A DNA stretch of 6,280 nt from Verrucomicrobiaceae bacterium (GTDB lineage: Bacteria; Verrucomicrobiota; Verrucomicrobiae; Verrucomicrobiales; Akkermansiaceae), in the NCBI GenBank assembly GCA_947372405.1, contig CANBTO010000309.1, positions 1 to 6,280 of the forward strand. Direction: 5' to 3'. This document shows positions 1 to 5,277 of the stretch, one piece after another. Position 1 is the first letter of the stretch. Each line of letters begins with the position of its first letter. The notes beneath the pieces are model-generated. The model ran no database searches. It was given only the letters and a program-made list of their open reading frames with translations, and was not told the origin of the DNA. The translations under genes were made by a program, and so were the position numbers.

Positions 1-1839
1 TGAGATGTCGGCGGTCACCAGTTCACGTTGGGAGATGGACACCACGGTATTGCCGATCAGGTCTGCGCGTCGCGCATCGAATCCGTGGGCGATGGTCCCC
101 AGTTTGCCAAGATCCCGGTTCTTCAGATCGATGTCCAACAACTGCACCACGGAGGACGAGCTGCCGGTCGCGTCGTCATAAGTTGTCAGAGGAATCATGG
201 CTAGGCCTGCATCCGGCAGGACTTTGAGCGCCTGTTCGTCCCATGCGGCCTCACTGTAGGAACCCGGAGCTCCGAGATTGATGTGGCGGAGCAGCTTGGG
301 AGCTGAGGGATCAGCCACGTCGAACAACGAGGCGGCCACGGTGTTGGAGTCCCATCCGATCGCCAGCAGAAGATCTCCCATAGGCTCCAGATGCGTTGAC
401 CAACCGGACACTTCGATCTGGCCGGCGATCACCGGGTTCGCTGGATCTGATAGATCGACCACCCACAGAGGGTCGACCTGTTTGAACGTGACAACGTAGG
501 CCTTGTCACCAGCAAAACGGGTGGCGTAGAGGCTTTCACCGTTGGCAAGCACCAGATTGCCGAGGAGGGGCTGTTGGTCCTTGGTATGGGTCGATTGTTC
601 CGCATTCGGACCCCATACCCGGAAGTTTTCGAGCACGGTGGTGGGCGTCCAGTCCGAGCTGTTTTTGTAGCATTCCGAAATGGTCGTCAGCACGTTGCCG
701 CTCCACTGGATCTTGAACTTGTCCGTGATGTAGCCGGCGGTCCGGATCGGCGTTTTGTTGAGAGGAACCAGATCACCTTGGTTGAATCCGAAAACAGAAA
801 CATCCGCCGAGTTCCAGTCATCCGTCGGGTTCACGGAAACCGCCAGCCAGTTTGGTCCGGAGGCAATCAGCGGGTTTTCACCGGAAATGACCTGTTCCTT
901 CGCGAACGGCTGGATGCCAGCGGCTGAAACCGCGCACTGGTTGAGTCGGCTGACCGTGGTCATGCCGGCGTCGGGAGTCGGGCCTTCGATCCAGTCGACG
1001 GTGGCAAGGATCAATTGGCCGCCCGCCATGCGGCTGTCCGAGAGATAACCGGGCAAGGACTGCCTCTGCACGATTTCCGCATTTCCAGCCTCCACCTTGA
1101 CCAGGTTGATGCGGGTTACTTCGCTGTAATCGGAATTCGTTGACCTGGTAAGGAGCACCAGGAATCTGGCACTGCCGGAACCGGGCAGCAGATAAAGGTC
1201 CTCGCCCTCGGCAGGCAGGCGAAGCGAAGCTGTGATGCGTGGGTCGGCCGGGTTGGAAACGTCCAGCACCTGCAGGCCGCGAAGCTGGTTGAAAAAATAC
1301 ACGGTGTTACCGTCGATTTTCCAGATATCCGCTTCTTCCGGCGTCACGCTTGCATCACCGGCAGCGGTGCTTGGTGCAACGTCAAGCGTGGACATGTTAC
1401 CCATAGTCCGGAAATAATTCCAATTCGTGCCGTTCGAGCCACTGGACTTCTGGGGGCCGAACCGGTTTTGTCCCGCATAAAACTTTGGAGGGAACTTGTC
1501 CCTTGAAACACCTTGTACTTCAAAGCGACCGACAGCCCGCCAGCGGACATTTTTGGCGGTGGAGGGAAGTGTGATTTTCACTTTTCCAGGAGAAACTTTT
1601 TTCGTGACGAATTTCTCCCAGCCTCCTTTGGGATCAAAACGCTGGATGCTCACACTGCCGTATCCGGGTGGGATCACAACCACTGCGGTCTTGCGGTCCG
1701 TGGACAAGTCCAGTTTCAGCAGCTTGCGGGCACCCGCTGCCGAAAGCGAATCGGCGAAACAGGAAATGAAGAGACCCGCGACACACAGCAACAAGGCTTT
1801 CCGCCATGTTTTGAACACGTTCGATTTTATTGGATTCAT
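1..1839 (-). CDS. Exported beta-propeller domain protein (Beta_propel / PF09826-like), 3' end outside window
   Basis: The minus-strand frame is open for 613 codons from ATG 1839-1837 to the left edge with no stop, so the C-terminus is missing. Residues 1-35 look like a signal peptide: basic KTWRK, hydrophobic core ALLLCVAGLFISCFA, likely cleavage near SLSAA. The FISC stretch is a poor lipobox, so a lipoprotein is less likely. Residues about 40-110 form a small beta-rich N-terminal part that I do not recognise. From about residue 168 the protein matches the secreted beta-propeller family: EEADIWKIDG (168-177, compare the usual EADIVKTDG), GLQVLDVSNPADP (188-200), LYATRFAGDKAYVVTFKQVDP (437-457, interrupted only by normal variation), LWVVDLSDPANP (458-469) and WSTHLEPMG (480-488). 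Repeated V(I)DLSDPxxP-type strands are blade signatures. The molecular role of this family is unknown. It probably acts outside the cytoplasm. It is divergent from gcvT and has no obvious functional link to it. No Shine-Dalgarno precedes the start. Confidence 0.88.
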   Translation of the reverse strand, partial: MNPIKSNVFKTWRKALLLCVAGLFISCFADSLSAAGARKLLKLDLSTDRKTAVVVIPPGYGSVSIQRFDPKGGWEKFVTKKVSPGKVKITLPSTAKNVRWRAVGRFEVQGVSRDKFPPKFYAGQNRFGPQKSSGSNGTNWNYFRTMGNMSTLDVAPSTAAGDASVTPEEADIWKIDGNTVYFFNQLRGLQVLDVSNPADPRITASLRLPAEGEDLYLLPGSGSARFLVLLTRSTNSDYSEVTRINLVKVEAGNAEIVQRQSLPGYLSDSRMAGGQLILATVDWIEGPTPDAGMTTVSRLNQCAVSAAGIQPFAKEQVISGENPLIASGPNWLAVSVNPTDDWNSADVSVFGFNQGDLVPLNKTPIRTAGYITDKFKIQWSGNVLTTISECYKNSSDWTPTTVLENFRVWGPNAEQSTHTKDQQPLLGNLVLANGESLYATRFAGDKAYVVTFKQVDPLWVVDLSDPANPVIAGQIEVSGWSTHLEPMGDLLLAIGWDSNTVAASLFDVADPSAPKLLRHINLGAPGSYSEAAWDEQALKVLPDAGLAMIPLTTYDDATGSSSSVVQLLDIDLKNRDLGKLGTIAHGFDARRADLIGNTVVSISQRELVTADIS

Positions 1840-1892
1840 GGATTTAGGGAATGAGGGGCAGTTGGATTGAACCGTGGTTGGAACCAGCGGCG

Positions 1893-1921
1893 GTTACAGA
1901 ATGACTGGATTCTACCTGCAA
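1893..1921 (-). promoter_or_regulatory. Weak candidate promoter for the beta-propeller gene
   Basis: Read on the minus strand, TTGCAG (1921-1916) and TGTAAC (1898-1893) are separated by 17 bp, a sigma70-like arrangement. The -35 matches the consensus at only 3 of 6 positions and the -10 at 4 of 6. The start of transcription would fall near 1886, about 47 nt before the ATG at 1839. It is a guess from spacing and position only; such weak matches occur often by chance. Confidence 0.2.
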
Positions 1922-2063
1922 GGGGGCTGAGACATTCAAACATCATCTCGCAGACAATCAATATCCGACATGCGTCCCTCGATTGGATCACCTTTCTGAC
2001 GGAATTCGCGAGAAACATCCAGTTGGTCCCGCGTTCCGTGGCTGTCGAAGGTTGGCTCCGGAT

Positions 2064-2092
2064 TTGACAAGAACCGGGCACCTTTCCAGACT
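2064..2092 (+). promoter_or_regulatory. Candidate sigma70-type promoter for gcvTH
   Basis: A perfect -35 hexamer TTGACA lies at 2064-2069. Seventeen bases downstream is CAGACT (2087-2092), which matches the -10 consensus at only 3 of 6 positions. The predicted transcription start would be at or just before the gcvT ATG at 2102, giving a leaderless or nearly leaderless mRNA. That would fit the lack of any Shine-Dalgarno there. The weak -10 keeps confidence low. Confidence 0.3.
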
Positions 2093-2101
2093 CCCCGCGA
2101 A

Positions 2102-3178
2102 ATGTCCGATTTTAAACACTCTCCGCTGGAAAGCGCCCATCAGTCCCTCGGAGCCCGCCTCGTTCCTTTTGCCGGCTGGGTCATGCCGGTCCAGTATTCC
2201 TCGATCATCGACGAACACACCGCCGTCAGGACGAAGGTCGGCATTTTCGACATCTCCCACATGGGCCAGTTTCTCGTCAGCGGCCCCACCGCCGAAGCAT
2301 GGCTGAACCGGATGTTTACCAACAATATCGCCAGGCTTTCCCCCGGACAAGGCCAGTACACACTCATGCTCAATGAAAACGGCGGCGTGATCGATGATCT
2401 CATCGCCTACCGTACGGGAGAAAACGACTTCTTTCTCGTCGTCAACGCCTCGATGATCGAAGAGGATTTCTTCTGGCTGGCCAGCCATCAGGACGAACAG
2501 AGCACTCTGCGCAACGAAAGCGATCTGTGGGCAGGCATGGCCATCCAGGGGCCTCTCGCGGCCGAGACATTCGCCAAAGTCTGCCCCGGCGAAACCCTTC
2601 CTGCTAGAAACGGAATCTCCACCACCGCTTCCGGAGCCATCGTTTGCCGCACCGGATACACGGGTGAGGATGGCTTCGAGTTCTTCTGCCCCGCCGCCGA
2701 GGGTGTCGTTTGGTGGGAGAAATTTCTCGCCGCAGGCGCGGCCCCCTGTGGCTTGGGGGCTCGCGATTCGCTTCGTCTGGAAATGGGCTATCCCCTGAAT
2801 GGTAGCGACCTCTCACCTGAGCGCTCACCCATCGAGGCTGGTCTTGGCTACTTTTGTGATCTCGAAAAGTCCGAATTCATCGGCCGTGAAACCCTACTCC
2901 GCCAGAAATCCGAAGGCCCGCCCATGAAGCTCACCGCCATTCAATACACTGCCAAAGGAGCCCCTCCACGCGCCCACTATCCGGTCGTTTCCGACGATGG
3001 CAAAGTCGTCGGAGAACTCGCCAGCGGCGTACTCTCCCCTTCCCTCATGACGGGCATTGGCATGGCCTACCTCCCAACAGAATTCTCCAAGCCCGGCACC
3101 GCGCTCAGCATCGACGTCCGAGGCCGTCTATTCCCGGCCACGGTTGTCAAAAAGCCATTTTACAAACCCGCCAAGTAA
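2102..3178 (+). CDS. gcvT: Glycine cleavage system T protein (aminomethyltransferase)
   Basis: The 358-residue product is full length for GcvT (usually about 360). The T protein takes the aminomethyl group carried on the lipoyl arm of the H protein, transfers the methylene unit to tetrahydrofolate giving 5,10-methylene-THF, and releases ammonia. It is cytoplasmic. Visible family signatures, in order, are the N-terminal FAGWVMPVQY (23-32), GIFDISHMGQ (47-56), and GGVIDDLIAYR (94-104), whose Asp98/Asp99 pair includes the conserved catalytic aspartate. These are followed by CRTGYTGEDGFEF (182-194), GLGARDSLRLEMGYPL (217-232), SGVLSPSLMTGIGMAY (308-323) and the C-terminal VVKKPFY (348-354). The ATG at 2102 is the natural start, because MSDFKHSPLESAH aligns with the usual N-terminus (TPL...H). 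No Shine-Dalgarno is present. gcvH follows 25 bp downstream, so the two are almost certainly one operon. Nothing looks damaged. Confidence 0.97.
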   Translation: MSDFKHSPLESAHQSLGARLVPFAGWVMPVQYSSIIDEHTAVRTKVGIFDISHMGQFLVSGPTAEAWLNRMFTNNIARLSPGQGQYTLMLNENGGVIDDLIAYRTGENDFFLVVNASMIEEDFFWLASHQDEQSTLRNESDLWAGMAIQGPLAAETFAKVCPGETLPARNGISTTASGAIVCRTGYTGEDGFEFFCPAAEGVVWWEKFLAAGAAPCGLGARDSLRLEMGYPLNGSDLSPERSPIEAGLGYFCDLEKSEFIGRETLLRQKSEGPPMKLTAIQYTAKGAPPRAHYPVVSDDGKVVGELASGVLSPSLMTGIGMAYLPTEFSKPGTALSIDVRGRLFPATVVKKPFYKPAK

Positions 3179-3203
3179 TCCCAACTCTCAACCTCATACT
3201 CCC

Positions 3204-3581
3204 ATGAACACTCCGTCCGACCTCCGCTACTGCCCTTCCCATGAATGGATCCGCCTTGATGGCGAAATCGCCACCGTTGGTATTTCCGACCATGCCCAGG
3301 AAGAGCTCACCGACGTTGTATTTGTCGAGCTTCCAGCCATGGGCCGCTCCGTCGATGCCGGAGACCCGACCGCAGTGGTGGAATCCGTAAAAGCCGCCAG
3401 CGACATCTACGCCCCGGTTGGTGGCGAGGTGGTGGAAGTGAATCCAGATGTCGAAAGCGACCCATCCCTCGTCAACACCGATCCCTACGGTAAAGGTTGG
3501 ATTTTCAAACTCCGGGTCAAAGACGCTGCGGATGTCTCCAAGCTGATGGATGCAGTGGCTTATCAGGCGCATATATCCTGA
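3204..3581 (+). CDS. gcvH: Glycine cleavage system H protein (lipoyl carrier)
   Basis: The 125-residue product is the normal size for GcvH. It shuttles the aminomethyl intermediate from the P protein to the T protein, and its lipoamide is reoxidised by the L protein. The lipoylation site is clear: ESVKAASD (60-67) with Lys63 as the modified residue, in the typical hairpin AVVESVKAASDIYAPV. Other signatures are SHEWIRLDG (12-20), ATVGISDHAQEELTDVVFVELP (23-44) and the C-terminal half with VNPDVESDPSLVNTDPYGKGW. The ATG at 3204 gives MNTPSDLRYCPSHEW, which matches family N-termini (xxLKYTxxHEW). The same frame is open upstream to an ATG at 3057 inside gcvT, but that extension is low-complexity Pro/Ser-rich shadow sequence. 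No Shine-Dalgarno is visible. gcvP is not downstream, so the P protein must be encoded elsewhere if the pathway is complete. Confidence 0.96.
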   Translation: MNTPSDLRYCPSHEWIRLDGEIATVGISDHAQEELTDVVFVELPAMGRSVDAGDPTAVVESVKAASDIYAPVGGEVVEVNPDVESDPSLVNTDPYGKGWIFKLRVKDAADVSKLMDAVAYQAHIS

Positions 3582-3599
3582 AATTCCGGGCCGCCGTTC

Positions 3600-3614
3600 T
3601 GTATTTTTAATACA
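3600..3614. repeat. Perfect AT-rich inverted repeat after gcvH
   Basis: TGTATT (3600-3605) and AATACA (3609-3614) are perfect 6-bp inverted arms around TTT. It lies 18 bp after the gcvH stop and 70 bp before the CAP lipoprotein start. The small symmetric AT-rich site could be an operator for a dimeric regulator of the downstream genes. The arms are too weak and AT-rich to make a convincing terminator stem. Chance occurrence is quite possible. Confidence 0.35.
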
Positions 3615-3640
3615 CTTTGGCCACATTTTCAAAAAATCTT

Positions 3641-3660
3641 TACAGTCAGCGATGACTGTG
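3641..3660 (+). promoter_or_regulatory. Hairpin with GNRA loop in the leader of the CAP lipoprotein gene
   Basis: ACAGTCA (3642-3648) and TGACTGT (3653-3659) are perfect 7-bp complementary arms around the tetraloop GCGA, which fits the stable GNRA class. A U-G closing pair (3641/3660) and a further U-A pair (3640/3661) can extend the stem. No T-run follows it on the plus strand; instead an A-run (3631-3636) precedes it. It is therefore not a standard intrinsic terminator for gcvH. It may be a 5' leader structure, an operator, or a weak terminator read on the minus strand, where the A-run becomes a T-run after a short gap. Confidence 0.45.
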
Positions 3661-3684
3661 AGAATGGGTTTGGTGCTGTCCCAA

Positions 3685-4251
3685 ATGAAAACACACCCAT
3701 ACACCCAAATGTTTGCGGTGGCATGCTCAGCCGTCCTTGCGGCCTGCGCGAGTCCACCGACAACCGTCAGGATGCCCGTCTCGGCATCCATTCGCCCAGA
3801 CACCTCGCTATCGAGCCAGGTGTTTCAGGGAGTCAACTCCTACCGCCGCAGCCTCGGCGCGCAGGAACTCCAGCGCCATGCCGGACTGGACCGCCTGGCC
3901 CAGGAACACTGCGAATATCTTCGCCAGCACCGAGGCTCATTCTCGTTGAACGGGAAAAATGTCAGCCACATCGGCTTTGACGGACGAGCGACAATCGCCA
4001 GGGAGCGATACCAAATGGATGGCGTCAGCGAAAACGTTGCTGCCGCCAATTATCCAGGAAAAAACCAGGCATCAGTGCTCATAAGTCTCTGGAAAGGCTC
4101 CAAGGATCATCACAAAAACATGATTGATGCATGGACCTACACCGGAGTAGGGACGGTGGTTGATTCGGACGGAATGGTCTTCTCGACCCAGCTTTTCGCA
4201 ACCATGAGCAGTTCGCAGATGGCGGAGCGCGAATGCTTCAACCGACATTAA
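3685..4251 (+). CDS. CAP-domain (SCP/PR1-like) lipoprotein
   Basis: I chose the ATG at 3685 because it yields a compact lipoprotein signal: MKTHPYTQMFAVACSAVLAAC, with lipobox L18-A19-A20-C21. In-frame ATGs at 3652 and 3664 would add up to 11 residues, and the first lies within a hairpin. The 188-residue product should be lipidated at Cys21 and anchored in the envelope. Residues about 46-172 are a CAP domain: VNSYRRSLGAQELQRHAGLDRLA (50-72, N-terminal helices), SHIGFDGR (94-101), SENVA (115-119), WKGSKDHHKNMID (136-148) and YTGVGTVVDSDG (152-163). The cavity residues expected for the family are present: His95, Glu116 and a His at 142/143. Bacterial CAP proteins have been linked to peptidase, lipid-binding or cell-wall functions, but the substrate cannot be read from sequence. 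Only 3 bp separate its stop from rnhB, so the two are probably co-transcribed. No Shine-Dalgarno is visible. Confidence 0.87.
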   Translation: MKTHPYTQMFAVACSAVLAACASPPTTVRMPVSASIRPDTSLSSQVFQGVNSYRRSLGAQELQRHAGLDRLAQEHCEYLRQHRGSFSLNGKNVSHIGFDGRATIARERYQMDGVSENVAAANYPGKNQASVLISLWKGSKDHHKNMIDAWTYTGVGTVVDSDGMVFSTQLFATMSSSQMAERECFNRH

Positions 4252-4254
4252 GCC

Positions 4255-4878
4255 ATGCCTGACCTGACTCTCGAGTCCGCCCTTCAATCCCGTGGTCTTT
4301 TGAGGATCGCTGGAATTGATGAGGCGGGCAGAGGGCCACTGGCCGGCCCCGTGGCGGCTGCGGCAGTCATTCTTCCGCACGGTTTTTCCTGTCTGGGGCT
4401 TGATGATTCAAAAAAAATCCCAGCCTCCAGGCGCGAGATCCTTTACGAGCTGCTGACTGGAAATCCGGGGATCACTTGGGCTGTCGCAGTGGCGGATTGC
4501 GAGGAAATCGACAGGCTCAACATCCTGCGCGCCACCCATTTGGCGATGCGCCGCGCAGTTGAAGCCATTCAACCACCACCCGATCACTGTCTGATCGACG
4601 GATTGCCAGTGCGGAATTTCCCTTTCCCACATGATGCGGTCGTGAAAGGTGACGGACTTTCTCTTTCCATCTCGGCGGCAAGCATCATCGCCAAAGTGAC
4701 ACGAGATCGCATGATGCGGGAAATCGACGTCGAATTTCCCTGTTTCGGCTTTGCCAGGCATCAGGGATATGGCACGAAAGAGCATCTTGAAGCGCTTCGG
4801 ATACACGGCCCTTGCCGCCATCATCGTCGCTCGTTTCAGCCGGTGGCTCAACTCGCCCTGCCGTTTGACCGGACCTGA
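4255..4878 (+). CDS. rnhB: Ribonuclease HII
   Basis: The 207-residue product has normal RNase HII length. The enzyme nicks RNA-DNA hybrids at ribonucleotides, removing misincorporated rNMPs and primer remnants. All four acidic catalytic positions are visible: Asp22 and Glu23 in GIDEAGRGPLAGPV (20-33), Asp115 in CLIDGLPV (112-119), and Asp133 in VKGDGLSLSISAASIIAKVTR (130-150). Other signatures are LDDSKK (49-54) and GFARHQGYGTKEHLEALRIHG (165-185), the usual C-terminal motif, followed by HRRSFQPV. The start at 4255 lies 3 bp after the CAP gene stop, with no Shine-Dalgarno, which suggests translational coupling. Its 3' end overlaps the YraN reading frame. Confidence 0.97.
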   Translation: MPDLTLESALQSRGLLRIAGIDEAGRGPLAGPVAAAAVILPHGFSCLGLDDSKKIPASRREILYELLTGNPGITWAVAVADCEEIDRLNILRATHLAMRRAVEAIQPPPDHCLIDGLPVRNFPFPHDAVVKGDGLSLSISAASIIAKVTRDRMMREIDVEFPCFGFARHQGYGTKEHLEALRIHGPCRHHRRSFQPVAQLALPFDRT

Positions 4879-5245
4879 TGGAAGCCTCCGGGACCGGCAA
4901 TGGATTGGAAACTACGGGGAGAAAATCGCGGCGGACTGGCTGCGTGCGAATGGATGCCGTATCCTGGCTCGAAATTTCAAAGGGCCGAGACGCGGTGAAG
5001 TGGACATCGTGGCACGTCAGGAAAGACTTCTTCTTTTTGTGGAAGTCAAAACCCGGCAGGAAGGTTCACGAATCCGTGGTCTGGATGCCGTGGACAGGAA
5101 CAAACAGGCTCTGATCGAACGTGGTGCGAACGCTTGGTTGAAAACACTTGGCACACGAGAAATTCCATGGCGCTTTGATGTCATCGAGGTTTACCTGAAG
5201 GATGGCGGGAAACCCAGAGTGAACCATGTGAAGGACGTTTTCTGA
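4865..5245 (+). CDS. YraN/UPF0102 family nuclease-fold protein
   Basis: The core matches UPF0102 (YraN): WIGNYGEKIAADWLRANG, then ARNFKGPRRGEVDIVARQ, LLLFVEVKTRQ and RFDVIEVY. The GE-x-D ... E-x-K pattern (Glu45, Asp47, Glu60, Lys62 when counted from the TTG start) is that of restriction-endonuclease-like folds. The family is widespread and often next to rnhB, as here. Its role is not firmly established; DNA processing or repair is assumed. Start choice is uncertain. TTG at 4865 gives 126 residues, the typical family length, and overlaps rnhB by 14 bp. In-frame ATGs at 4751 and 4769 would give 164 or 158 residues but need a 110-128 bp overlap and add a basic/hydrophobic N-terminus (KSILKRFGYTALAAIIVARF). 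I prefer 4865 for length and limited overlap, without support from a Shine-Dalgarno. The stop at 5243-5245 is clear. Confidence 0.85.
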   Translation: MTGPDGSLRDRQWIGNYGEKIAADWLRANGCRILARNFKGPRRGEVDIVARQERLLLFVEVKTRQEGSRIRGLDAVDRNKQALIERGANAWLKTLGTREIPWRFDVIEVYLKDGGKPRVNHVKDVF

Positions 5246-5277
5246 TCCTTCAATCCAATCTCGGATGAAACTTGCCG

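Noticed and set aside
278..1870. Several plus-strand open frames opposite the beta-propeller gene
   Set aside because: They are antisense shadows: no family motifs, while the minus frame is continuous with clear domain signatures.
1867..2067. Open plus-strand frame of 66 codons upstream of gcvT
   Set aside because: No Shine-Dalgarno, no domain or signal pattern, and it lies in the regulatory region between divergent genes.
1836..2081. Open minus-strand frame of 81 codons across the divergent intergenic region
   Set aside because: It overlaps the start of the beta-propeller gene in another frame, shows no recognisable motif, and its composition looks random.
1840..2101. Glycine riboswitch ahead of gcvT
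   Set aside because: I looked for the conserved tandem aptamer core motifs and found none, and the likely promoter leaves almost no leader.
3057..3203. N-terminal extension of gcvH to the upstream in-frame ATG
   Set aside because: It would overlap gcvT by 122 bp and add Ser/Pro-rich sequence absent from GcvH proteins; the ATG at 3204 matches the family N-terminus.
3582..3614. Intrinsic terminator after gcvH
   Set aside because: The GC-rich stretch CCGGGCCGCCG does not form a good stem, and the T-run that follows is inside the AT-rich palindrome.
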